NCBI GenBank assembly: GCA_028023455.1
Contig: JAQFVV010000036.1
Coordinates: 6,009,576 to 6,073,575 of the forward strand
Origin: Epiperipatus broadwayi
Lineage: Eukaryota > Onychophora > Udeonychophora > Euonychophora > Peripatidae
DNA: 64,000 bases
Direction: 5' to 3'
Part shown: one piece after another, positions 37,036 to 47,690 of the stretch
Layout: the number at the start of each line of letters is the position of its first letter
How positions within the stretch are numbered: the stretch's first letter is position 1
The notes under the pieces: model-generated
What the model was told of the DNA's origin: nothing
The model's database searches: none
The model's input: the letters and a program-made list of their open reading frames with translations, nothing else
Made by a program: the position numbers and the translations under genes

Positions 37036-37765
37036 TAGCGCCACCCTTTGGATTTTAAGGTCCAAGACGCAAATATGGTGGGGATGGGGAATAAATAAAA
37101 ACGTGAATAAATAAATAAAATCTTTAATTTTTACTACAAGAAAGAACATATACATCTTATCTAAATAATACTTAACTTATAACACATTTATATAAAAGAA
37201 AATCAAAATTAACATAACTTTATTTTCCTTGCTTTAATTTCAGCAAATGTATCTATTATCTCACTCAAATTTAGCTCTTCGCATAATTTGTTTTCCATGG
37301 AAAGCAATATTAGGTTTAATAGTTTTTCTTTGGCCATTGTGGATTTTAAATAGTTTCTTATTATTTTAAGTTTTGACAAATTACGTTCAAACTCAACAGT
37401 GGTTATCGGAATTGTTAATAAACTTTTTAAGATTATACTTAAATTGGGAAATATCGATGTAAGCAGTACTGCTTGATGCACTGGACCCGCGGGATTTTCC
37501 CATTATCCCCACCACTAGTTTTGGTCCGGCCAGCAGCGCAGGACTATTCGGTCACAAACGATGAGACGTTTGGAAATTTGGTACATTTCATTTCAAAATA
37601 ATTTTTAGCTTTATGTATCAGAATTTGTATCAAATGTCGGTCCCTCAGTCTATTTTATTAATGCGTAAGATATATATTGGGTTGTTGATTAAAATAAGGT
37701 TGCTCGGTGGGGAGCCCTGGGCATACGCCCGTTTGACCGACCTTAGGGACGCTATATCGAAGATA
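37036..37765 (-). mobile_element. hAT-like DNA transposon remnant, internally deleted
   Basis: Left end TAGCGCCACCCTTT (37036) and right end, read inward on the minus strand, TAGCGTCCCTAAGG (about 37750) are similar and point inward. They enclose GC-richer sequence and the tail of a hAT transposase (37209-37481). The right-hand GGGCGTATGCCCAGGGC block resembles ends of ZMYM1-type hAT elements. Only about 90 codons remain, so most of the transposase is gone. I could not confirm an 8-bp target duplication. Confidence 0.6.
37209..37481 (-). pseudogene. hAT transposase C-terminal dimerisation domain (ZMYM1-like), fragment
   Basis: 90 residues containing SIFPNLSIILKSLLTIPITT, then VEFERNLSKLKIIRNYLKSTM, then KEKLLNLILLSMEN. 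This is the hAT C-terminal dimerisation signature: a Pro/Thr-x-ERxFSKLKxIKxYLRSTM-like block followed by an ERLxxLAxLSIE-like block. The usual Ser/Phe is replaced (ERNLSKL). The domain holds transposase subunits together. The catalytic DDE region, BED finger and most of the insertion domain are absent, since the sequence just upstream is already the element's terminal region. The frame is open to a normal-looking end (KARKIKLC). It could in principle be translated, but I see no promoter or splice evidence. Confidence 0.82.
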
Positions 37766-38484
37766 ATTTTATATGTTGGAATTAAAAAGCAGATTTTGAA
37801 AAAAAAAAAAATCATATATTTATTTAGTGAAATATGAATCTATTTTACATTGATAAATATAAAAATAAATTCATTTTTTTAATTGTATCAGTTCCGTTTT
37901 ATAAAAAATTTAAGTCAGATAAAAGAATAATATGTATATATTTATTTAGAGTATTTGTAAAAAAAATACGTGTCAATCACTGTTTCTAAAAACATATACA
38001 TATAATTTTTATTTTTACTTCATAAATGTAATATGTTTCAATTACTCTTTTATAAATAATTTAAAAACAAATTTTTAAACTACATTTTTTTTTCTATTTA
38101 AGTAAGACGTTTAGTGGCTGTAGTTTAAAAATATTTTCCGTTTCCCGGCTTTTGTTTTCTTCTCCAACAAATTGAACTAATTAAGCTCTCTGGGAAAGAA
38201 AGCATGTTGTTGCTTCTAAATTGTAAAATAAAGTTGTTTATAAAATCATAAGTAAGTAAACTGAAAAAAAAATTAAAGTAAAAATAATTTGAAAGTTTTT
38301 TTTTTATATATATTTATTAAAATTTCAGCACAGTAAAAGAAATTATACAAAAAGTAAAACATATCTAGGATTATATAAATTTATAATTTATTTAACACAA
38401 AGAGATGATGTCCATTAATCAAAAAGGGTACGAAGATAAGATATAATATTCTACACAAATAACACTAATATTTATTTCATGTTA
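37766..38484. other. No gene seen
   Basis: Very AT-rich sequence with no element recognised. Confidence 0.5.
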
Positions 38485-38713
38485 ATGATAGTACAAATTG
38501 AAATTTTAAATGGGATTCCAAGAAATTGTAAAAGACCCAGAAAGAGATCACATGTGAGATGAATGGATGAAATAAGAACGGGTGCATGGGGTGATATGGA
38601 GAAGAGAAGCTAAAGATCGAGAAAATGGTTTGAACTTGGAGAGAAATTCATCCTGCAGTGGATTGATAATAGTTGTTGTTGTTGTTGATGATGATGATGA
38701 TGATAGTACAAAT
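38485..38713 (+). mobile_element. 5'-truncated RTE copy with 14-bp target duplication
   Basis: 38499-38699 is the last 200 bp of an RTE (GGGATTCCAAGAAATTG ... CTGCAGTGGATTGAT), then GTT and GAT triplet repeats. ATGATAGTACAAAT flanks it at 38485-38498 and 38700-38713. This confirms that this family inserts by target-primed reverse transcription and ends in triplet repeats. Confidence 0.9.
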
Positions 38714-39035
38714 ATCTTTTCTAAATAACCGATTACCTATTTGATTTTTTAATTTACTCATAAATACATTCAGTACATATAATAAAGTTGATTCATTTCA
38801 TCACTGGTTATCATCATCATCTTTTTATCATTAATATTTCTGAGAATTTGAAACTTTTTTAATAAATTAGATCATTATAACATATAACAAATAAAAAAAA
38901 TTCAGCACTAATATGAAGTATTCATTCAGTCATTTTTCTATTCATGCATTCTTAAAAATGTTTGCTGACTGATACTACAGTTAAAAAGCATCAATACTTT
39001 TTTTTGCCCTTAAATGTCCAGCTTTGTTATCCATT
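38714..39035. other. No gene seen
   Basis: AT-rich spacer between two LINE insertions. Confidence 0.5.
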
Positions 39036-39751
39036 AAGAATTAGTTGAAACTAATTTAAAAAAATAATATACCCTGATAGGCAACTTTGGTCAACACTAT
39101 TAACTGCCAGAACACTGACTAAATTTCAAAACTTGTGCATGTCTCAGTCATGGCTAAAATTCCTACATAATCTGCTACTTGATACAATACCAACAAAGCT
39201 ATTTCTCAACAACAACTTTAAATTAAACCTAGATCCTACTTGCACATTACGCAATCTATTCCTGGAAAATACAACTCATATCTTTGAGACATGTCCATAT
39301 TTTTCACCTTTATGTCACTTCGTACTCCACAAAGGCACAATTAATTTTAAAAAAACACTCATAAACAATATAAAAAAATTAAAACCATTCAATGCCTTAG
39401 TAACTATTCACAGAACAATGTGGCTTACCCACTGTGCTGTAATCTTTGACAACAAAAAATACAATGTACTAAAAAAAAAAAAAAACAACGAATGGCCTAA
39501 ACATACATCTATATGCTCAAAAATACATACCCAGATATGTTACTAAAAAATATGGCAAAGCAATGTATTCCTGAGCTGGTCATTAAAGCAATAACAGAAA
39601 TCATCTCATTAGAATTCTAAAAACAACCAAAGCAAATTTTAAAAAAAAATAAAAAAATGTAACAAAAAATATAAAAAGCTCTTACTGTAAATAAAATAAT
39701 TATTGTAAATAATTTGTCGGCTTATACAAAAAAAAAAGAATTAGTTGAAAC
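39036..39751 (+). mobile_element. LINE-3: 5'-truncated LINE with poly-A and 16-bp target duplication
   Basis: AAGAATTAGTTGAAAC occurs at 39036-39051 and 39736-39751. Between them are 684 bp: an open C-terminal frame, a 3' UTR of about 190 bp and an A run at 39728-39737. This is a textbook 5'-truncated non-LTR insertion. No other copy is in the window. Confidence 0.92.
39055..39546 (+). pseudogene. LINE-3 ORF2 C-terminal fragment
   Basis: An open frame of about 160 residues: YPDRQLWSTLLTARTLTKFQNL, then SWLKFLHNLLLDTIPTKLFL, then CTLRNLFLENTTHIFETC, then a helical Lys/Trp-rich tail (HRTMWLTHCAVIFDNKKYNVLKK). The HxLLLDxxPTK..L...C....E...HxFxxC pattern is the zinc-knuckle region (zf-RVT type) that follows the RT in L1, Tad and related LINEs. 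The EN and RT domains are missing because of 5' truncation. The fragment has no internal stop or frameshift, so the insertion looks young. Confidence 0.72.
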
Positions 39752-40873
39752 ATCATAGTTTAAAAAAATATTTTTCATGGATGTGACAACATCTAAAATT
39801 ACTTTTCACATTTCTCCTTGAAAGTTTCTTTAATATTGAACTATGATAAATCACTTGACAAATTGTTCCTCTATTATTGATGAATAATCATAGATAATAA
39901 AAATTGCCTTTTTTATCAATTTTGAAATCAGCTAACCCTTTTAATTCCCAATAATTAATCCCAGATTTGACTTCTAATACTCCTTATACACAGTTGAAAC
40001 TATACCATGTAATGAGCAAAAGGTAATCAAATAAGAAACAAAAATGACTAATATATATAATATCTGTTTGTGTTTTGGCTATATTACATATGCCATCAAG
40101 TAGATAAGAAGTAGTATTCTTAAAAAAACCTTGTGCAGATGATGAAAGGGTAGTTCAGTCAAAATATCAATACAATCACGCTGTTAATTACACTTGATTA
40201 AATCTGAATAATATATTTTTATATCTATTATCTGTAAAAAAAAAAAAAAAAAACCTCCATTTTAATACACACACTTATATTTATTGATTCTAAACCATTG
40301 AAGTATATTCATTTTAGTTTAAAACAAATCAAGATAATTTTTATTCCACTTTTATCAAGATAAAAGAATTTACCTTTAACTGCTTTTAATCAATTTTAGC
40401 TAATAATTGTTATATTACCATAAAAAGAATACAATGATAATTTTAAATCAAAACAAACTTATCTTCAGAGAATATCTGTCTCTAAAATTACAAAATCTTT
40501 GTAAGAAGTAGTTTTAATGTAACTGGGTAAATTATAAATTGATTTGTAGTTCATTCTTTATTGTTTAAACCATTGGTTTCCAATATTGTAAGGTACAATC
40601 AACCAATTATACATTATTGTATTTTCTACTACATGCTGTAACAGAAAACATCCCCAATTAAAAAAAAGGATTTCTCATTAAAATTTTTGTTTTATATAAA
40701 TATTCTCAATTTAAAAAACAGAAGAAAAAAAATGGTTGGAGCTAGGAATACAGTAAGTTCCATAGTTAAAATGATAGATTTATTAAAATATGTCTTATTC
40801 TAATCCTGTATGCAAGAAAATTGATATTCATCTATTAGAATTATCTATTATAAGTCCTAAATTTCAACAACTA
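39752..40873. other. No gene seen
   Basis: AT-rich, with an A run at about 40236-40253. No element or sustained frame. Confidence 0.5.
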
Positions 40874-41002
40874 TTAGACACTCTAGTCAAGCATTGGTGG
40901 CCGAGTAGTCAGTACAGCTGCTTTACAAGCAGTTGTTCCAGGTTTGCGGGTTTGCTTCCCAGCCAATGCTCTGACACATGAAAAAAAAACTGTTAGACAC
41001 TC
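40874..41002 (+). mobile_element. SINE-A copy 3, best preserved, with target duplication
   Basis: 40884-40992 lies between TTAGACACTC (40874-40883) and the same sequence at 40993-41002; extending left, 14 of 15 bases match. The body folds as a tRNA. A 7-bp acceptor stem GCATTGG (40891-40897) pairs with CCAATGC (40963-40969), box A is TGGCCGAGTAG, the anticodon stem-loop is CTGC-TTTACAA-GCAG, and box B is GGTTTGCTTCC. The stem continues outward as GTCA/TGAC with one bulged base. An A run of nine to ten closes the element. The anticodon loop would read UAC and the arm resembles tRNA-Val, while GGCCGAG resembles Leu/Ser D arms, so the parent is unsure. Confidence 0.9.
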
Positions 41003-41409
41003 AAATTGCAAATTTGGACTTATGGAATTGTTATGTTGTTGAGACATGGAACTCGTTTAAGAAAAGTATTTGGTGTCACTCAAAAGGAAAAATCATGTAG
41101 ATTTTTTAGATTATCACTGACATAAAAAAATGTGGTAATAATTAGATATGCAGTTTTATAACTAATATAAAGATATAAAGATAGAAGTTCAGTGGTTGAC
41201 AAAAAGACTTAAAAATAAATGGTAGTTTAAAACGGCAAAGAAAATATCTTCACTCATCATAATCACTTTACATCTTTTTTGACACATTAAAACATCATAG
41301 AGGGCTAAAAATGGTAGCACAATCCTATTAAATTCAGCAAAGGTGCTCTCTTATATGATGGCAATGATATTTTAAGCATGTGGAGCAAATACTTTTATCA
41401 TTTTTTGAA
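41003..41409. other. No gene seen
   Basis: AT-rich spacer. Confidence 0.5.
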
Positions 41410-41625
41410 TAATGATACAAGAATTGGAGTGACAATTTTTAATAATATAGATATTTTCAAAGGTATAGGTGGCTGAATAGATTGAAGCCTGTCCATTAAA
41501 ATTTGAAGATTGGTTATCTTAATATAAACTGAGCACTGATTATGTGTTGGAGATGATGATGTAAACAAATTGATGAGTGCTGGTTCAGACAAAATATATA
41601 TATTGGAGATCATTTATTTTTTTCA
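41410..41625 (+). repeat. SINE-B fragment, diverged
   Basis: Contains TTGAAGCCTGTCCATTAAAAT, GGTTATCTTAATATAAACTGAGCACTGATTAT and GATGAGTGCTGGTT in family order (cited in part). The tRNA-like end is missing. Confidence 0.65.
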
Positions 41626-43095
41626 CATGTGTGTTTATTTGTACTGGTTGTATTGTACTGGTCGAAAGATAGCAACAACAACAACAAAACCCAAACTGCA
41701 AAGTCGGATTCAAACGCAGTCTAACCAAAGATTTTACTCCCAGGAATTCAAACCCAACTCATGAGCTCAGATCAAATCAATGGATGACATATGTCAATGG
41801 TACATGACTATGCACCAAGAAATTAGGTCAACAGATGATGATGATCTCTGAGACTGCTGATCTGATGCTAATGTATAGTGAAATAACTAAGATATTTATA
41901 AGTCAATTCATATATGTATGTTTAAGTTGGCAATGCAGACAGCGAGCATTAGTATTAAAATAATTATTGAATAATAAAGAAAATTAAAAACCAAATGTGT
42001 TAATAAAATGTTTAATAATAATAAATATTTTGTTCAACTTTTATGATTAAGATTATATAGATTATCTCCATTCTGTAAAATGGAATTTATAATTTACAAT
42101 AAGAATGGCAGTCATTATTATATGCCAATAACTCTTACGCAATATTATAGAAGGATTATATGTGTCTATGCCCCGACAAGTAAATAAAGGTAGATAAAGG
42201 TATTTGGCTTTGACAGAAATTATTATTCTAATTCTAAAAGAAAGAATATGAGATTCATTTTCACATTCATAAATCAATTCACAAATAGCAAGATAAGTAT
42301 TTAGGGCACAACTTTAATATTGTAACATCCACTACTTATTTCATGTTTTAAACGAGTTAACTACTTGTACTCGGTGACCAAATTACGTCCTATCTATTAA
42401 ATTTGTTTTGTCATACAATTCAGTAAGATTTAATGGACGCAATTATTTTTCCTGGTCACACAACACTCTTTTAACTAATGTAGCCACTAAAATAATGGGA
42501 TAAAGTAAGCCAGCTTTTAATTTATTTGAATGGCGCCAAAATTCTATATTTAGAATTCACTGGTGAACATCCCTTTTTTATTTATTTAGCTACGACAAAA
42601 TTATCTAGAAACTCTGGAAAATTGAGTTTCGATACAGCGTTGGCAAGGTAAATTATATTTTCAAATCATAATTAACTTTAATAAATTTATTAATAATCAT
42701 TAATAACGTACAATGAATAGGGGTATTAAAAATAAAGATTTTTATTTTAACAAATTAAAATATAAATAATAAAAAAAACAAAAACATTATGATTTAATTA
42801 ATTGGAAAGATGACACGCACACTAATCTAGATACGAATTAATTAATAATAAAAAAACAGTTCAATGATTATAGTTCTTAGGTACACAAGAGTCTCTTGCA
42901 GAATAAAATTTGAAGTCTTGATTGGGATTATTTTGATATCAATTTTTATAATTGTTTGCAAACTTTGTCACAATTAGGAAAAGTTACTCTTAATTTACCG
43001 GTAAGTTGATGAGTATTTTTGGGATTCCAAGCTCCTAAGAATTTCCAGCAGTCTCTCCTGCCAGCGTCTTCCATTATTGTTCCGTTCTATAACCG
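41626..43095. other. No gene seen
   Basis: Short CAA triplet run at about 41671-41686. Otherwise AT-rich with no recognised element. GC content rises from about 43000. Confidence 0.45.
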
Positions 43096-43350
43096 GAGAA
43101 AAGGCATGGCTGTCATGACCCTTTTATTGCAAAAAGCGGTCTTCACAGGGCCCATTTCCATTGCTTGCTTGACGACAGGGTACTGGAAGTGACGTACCTG
43201 TGCAGACGTATATTCCTGCCACAAGTTATGCTCGCAGAGAAAAGGCATGGTTGTCATGACCCTTTTATTGCAAAAAGCGGTCTTCACAAGGCCCATCTCC
43301 ATTGCTTGCTTGACAACTGGGTACTGCAAGTGGCATACCTGTGCAGACAT
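43087..43350 (-). CDS. Unrecognised 87-residue frame made of two 47-residue repeats
   Basis: The minus-strand frame runs through both units of a 141-bp tandem repeat. Because 141 is 3 x 47, the peptide repeats in phase: SAQVCHLQYPVVKQAMEMG... then SAQVRHFQYPVVKQAMEMG..., each followed by VKTAFCNKRVMT and MPFL. PVVKQAMEMG faintly recalls the UBA domain of inhibitor-of-apoptosis proteins (pattern PVVxxAxxMGF), but the Phe after MG is absent and no BIR or RING is nearby. There is no evidence of expression, and the plus strand is also partly open. It could be an exon fragment, part of a transposon or chance. Confidence 0.2.
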   Translation of the reverse strand: MSAQVCHLQYPVVKQAMEMGLVKTAFCNKRVMTTMPFLCEHNLWQEYTSAQVRHFQYPVVKQAMEMGPVKTAFCNKRVMTAMPFLRL

Positions 43351-43377
43351 CTATTACTGCCATAGATTATGCTTTCA
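43096..43377. repeat. Two-copy 141-bp tandem repeat
   Basis: Unit 1 (43096-43236) and unit 2 (43237-43377) are equal in length and about 88% identical by eye. Both begin GAGAAAAGGCATGG. This is an isolated island of higher GC in AT-rich surroundings. A TATA-like GGTATAAAAGGAGG lies on the minus strand near 43445-43458, upstream of the minus-strand frame. Confidence 0.9.
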
Positions 43378-46029
43378 GAAACCTCCAGCTTTCAGACATG
43401 TAACTAGAAGGTATAGAGAAGACCTAGATCGAGGTTGTCCTCCTCCTTTTATACCCCAATCCAGTTTTGAAACTTCTGCGCATATCTTTTGTTCGTTCTT
43501 TTATCAGCGTATAAGATAATAATCTTCTACTCTTTCTCTTAAATTTAAGTTACAAAGTTATTATTTTTTTAGCATAATTCCGCTATCTTTAATTATTAAA
43601 AAGATTTTTCTAATTACAATCTTTGTACTTTTGGAATTTTTTACTTTTCTACTTGCAATCTTTTTATTTTTTGAAATTCTTTTAATTTATCTGGATCAGT
43701 AATTTGCATGTCATTTATTCTTTCCAATTTAACTTTTATTTTTAATTACATAAAAAAAATATGAACGACCATTTTAACTTTCATTGTACGTTTTTTTTAA
43801 AAAATAAATTATACTAATCAGAAAAAATCTAAAAATGTTTTTCTTTTAAAAGATCGCTAAATTTACTTTTTTTTTAGCTTTTAAATATCTTATCAGATGC
43901 CAATATATTTGTACCGTATAAACAAATGGTACAATATTTAATAGAAAACTTACTTAATTATAAATGAATATAAATTTGTTCAACTTTAATAAAATCAATT
44001 CATCACGATTTACGAGCATGAGAGTGGGCTTTACTGGAACTGAGAAGTAAAAGGTACTGACTTCTTATGAGCTATAAAAATGAATACAAAAGATAATGGC
44101 TTGTCAGTGATTTAAGTAGGAGGGTGGCTTGGGTTTTACAAGTATTTCTGCCCTATCAAGGAGACATGGAACACAGGGAAAGCCAGGTCGGGTCATAGCC
44201 ATGAACCTTTGGGTGTTCCAAATATAATAAGAGTGAGGGAGGAAGTACTTTCTTTCTATATAATTAAACTAACAGTAATACCACTGAGGACAAGCCTATG
44301 AAGCGGGAGATGGCTTGCATCAGCAATGTTCAGAAAATGATGACTTGGTAATCATCGTGTTTAAATAATAAAACCCATTTTATATAAGAAATGCTCTACG
44401 TGATGACCTGATCAAGTTAAATTAAAGTCAAATGTGATTTAACCAAAAAGTACTTAACGCAATTAGAAATTATATTAATTATACCTTAAACATCATGCCC
44501 TCCCTGAGTATTAATACAGAAATACAAATTTAAATTAGAATATGTCCATTTTATTCTTTTCATCAACCTTTAGCAAAACATTTTAAGATTATGAATATGA
44601 ATGGATAAACATTTGTAAATTAGATAAAATAGCCGGGGACATAGGTTAGAAACTGAGCTAATAATTTATTATTAGCCATTAATAAAAATAGCAAAATTTG
44701 TATGAATTCTTCAACTCGATAATTAATAGAACCGTCTTAAATTAGTTCCAATGGCAAAAATTACTATAAAACTTGATATTATATTATTTTAACAAGATAA
44801 GGGTAATGAAAGAGATTATTATCGAGTTGAAGTTTTATTGGCATATAATCAAAATTAAATGAGATTAATAATCATCTAGAAAATAGATAGTAAGGTTAGA
44901 TAAATGAACCGCCATCATAAAAAAAAAGAAAATTAACATAATACTAATTTTAAAGACTAGAGATTAAGATAGAGAATTACTACATAATTTAAGATAGCAT
45001 AAACAAAAAGAAAATTTTACAGTAGATAGCTTAAAAAGTGCTTTAACTTAAAGTTCAGAATTGGCCAGAAAGTTGTGGTTCAAAAGGAAAGATTTTACCC
45101 ATCCTTCCATGGCTTGTTCCTTAGTGTACACAGTAAAGTCTGTTTGGTTGAAACATAGGTGCGCATTCTGTAAATTATTTGAATAGCATTTTGATTGATT
45201 CTTTCAGGTTTTGGCAGCACAATTGGTGTGGAAAGGTTTAAATTTTTGGCTACATTGAAGATCTTCTGGGGACTTCAGGCCTAGCAGTCAGACTCCCAAA
45301 GTTAGCCCCTCACCATGATGGAGACACTATAAAGATTTATAATTTAAGACGCACGTAGCTTCTATTAGCACTTCTTTCAAAACAAATATGGCTTCTTCCT
45401 CTCCAAACTTTTCAAGGCTATTTATACCTGTTCACTCTGGTTTCCCACCTATTTTGACTCTAGATGCCTTCAGGCCAAAGCTTCTTACATTATCAAAGTT
45501 ACAAATTTTGTTAATTGATTTTAGATACATTCCTTCAATAAGGCTTTCAAACTCATTAACTTTGAATTCATTTTCTAATTAGAAAATGAATTTGTAAATC
45601 TAAAAACGATTTTAATCAGGAACCGTCCTTGCAATTTAAATTATTATCTTTTTGCTAATTAATAAAAATTCCCCGGAGCGATCTGAAAGCTTATAGAAAG
45701 AATGTAGCTTTTAATCACTAAAATTTGAACAAACTGTTTAAAAGTAAAATAAAACATTCTGAGACACAATGAAACTTTATAACGAATATATATATTTAAT
45801 TATTTATAAATACATACACACAATCCACGCAGTTTATCATGAATTTATTAATGATATTGATTTGTTTAAATATTAAAATAGTTGTTTTTGACACATGTTT
45901 ATATAATACTGTTTTTTAATGAAACTAGCGTGTGTTGAACGTATAAAGCCTCATTGCATTCGGAAATTCATGGTTAGTACTAGGGTTTGAAGTGGGCTAC
46001 AGGTGAGATATCATGAAGCTAGGATCAAA
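43378..46029. other. Unassigned, mostly AT-rich
   Basis: Two less AT-rich stretches, about 44010-44350 and 45060-45500, have no recognisable protein. The 64-codon frame at 45388-45582 has no known motif. A perfect 28-bp palindrome centred on CTAATTAG lies at 45565-45592. The rest is AT-rich filler. Confidence 0.45.
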
Positions 46030-46110
46030 CTTAGATCCGACCGCTTCAGTATGAGATAGAGTGGATAGCTAAAGAGAGCTTAAAAGTCTGTGTTCAAATT
46101 TTTTATAATT
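46030..46110 (+). repeat. SINE-B tRNA-like fragment
   Basis: TCAGTATGAGATAGAGTGGATAG...AAAGTCTGTGTTCAAAT matches the tRNA-like module at 47618-47685. No body is attached. Confidence 0.55.
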
Positions 46111-47574
46111 ATAAATATAAATATTATCTAATTGATTTTTAGTGAAGTCAAAACAGGTCTTTGTAATCTTAAAAAGGGAAAGTTATAGTTGTGGTGAGAT
46201 ATCTGTAAAAATTTTAAAATGTAGTCTATCATCCCAGGTGCTTATATTTCTTAATAGCTACCAAACTATAAATCCGTTTATTTATATCATGCTTAGCTTT
46301 AAAAAAATGTTAAAAAATTATTTTGAATAATACAATCATCAATCTTCTTTTATTTTTTATGAGTTACAACTTTGCTTATTATATAATACTTATTAATTAA
46401 TAATAACATTTTAGCATAATTTTGTAAATGACTAAGAAATGACAGTTCTTTATAAGAAAAAAACACTTCGCTGAGAGTTTAAGATGTTTATACAAAATCA
46501 CTAACAATTTGTTTTCAGAATTTAACAAATCACGTTTTATGTTTTAATTATCTGAGCTGCAGTAAATGATAATTTAGTATAAATGAAAGTAAAAACAGTT
46601 TTTTAAGAATTTCACTAACAGTTTTTTTATTACATTATATGTACTCAAGTCACAATTAAACTTTCAGTTGAGTGCTTCTTACTTATGCTTTAAGTGTTTT
46701 TTCTTTCAAAGTTGTTTACATCCTACTAAGCATTAAAATTTTTTTTATTTAAAAAATGTTTTTCTAGTTTTGTTGTTGTTGTTTTGTTTTTTTAAACTAA
46801 ATTAACTTAGTACTGCATCGCAAACTCCTAGAGATATTATTTTCACCCAAATATATTTTTTATGAGGTTCAAATAAAAGCTGTTAAATAAATAATAATAA
46901 AAAGGAAACTAAAAAAAAATCAGCTAAGTGAAGAAGGAAAAAAAAGCACATGGAAATCAGCTTTAACTAAAAGGCTTAAAAATGTGTATGTGAAAATATG
47001 TATAACCGATTTATTATAATAAATTATTCTTTCTATTCTATTGCTATTTTTTATTAATAGATAATCTCAATCTTAATCCCAAGCAAGATTTGCCACAGTA
47101 GTTTAGAATGAAAACTCTGAAGTTTAAAATCCATTGATCAAAGTTTTATGAACATCAGAGCAATAAAGCATTGAAGTACTTAATTACCCTACCTTAATGT
47201 GTCAACATGAAATTGTATTCAATTAATAGTAAAATTCTAAAAATTAAACTAATATTTGATTAATCAAAATATAATTAATACATTATTTATGTTTTTAAAT
47301 TATAATTCATGATAGTGCTCTTAAATATTAATTACTGTTTTACAAGATTTTGACAAATTAAATTCATATTAAATTTTGTATGATAAAATATAAATACCGC
47401 ACTACACTTTTTATTCATTATTAAAAAAAACATGAATTATAAAAATATTTGAAAACGAGGCACTCTTCAAAATCCCCTATATTTAGAATTATAAAAATAT
47501 TTTTTAACTAATATTGGTAAAGGAAAAAATAATTGCTCAAATTATACTTTAGTTATAAAAGAGATAACATTTGA
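46111..47574. other. No gene seen
   Basis: AT-rich, with a TTG triplet run near 46776-46790. No element or sustained frame. Confidence 0.5.
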
Positions 47575-47690
47575 AGTATATCGGTGATTATTTATCTTTT
47601 CTGCATGCGAGTGGTCATGTGTATCAGTAGTATGAGATAGTGTGGATAGTGAAGGGACTTGAAAGTCTGTTCAAATCCCCTATATTTATA
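47575..47690 (+). repeat. SINE-B tRNA-like fragment
   Basis: GGTGATTATTTATCTTTTC, then GTGTATCAGTAGTATGAGATAG, GACTTGAAAGTCTGTTCAAATCCCC. Box B is GTTCAAATCCC. This is the same order as at 54935-55030. Confidence 0.7.

Noticed and set aside
42830-43560. Solo LTR with a minus-strand TATA box
   Set aside because: TATA-like GGTATAAAAGG is present, but there is no second copy, no TG...CA boundary and no flanking duplication.
45060-45600. Host gene exon around the 64-codon frame at 45388
   Set aside because: No recognisable motif, no splice context that I can defend, and no related sequence in the window.
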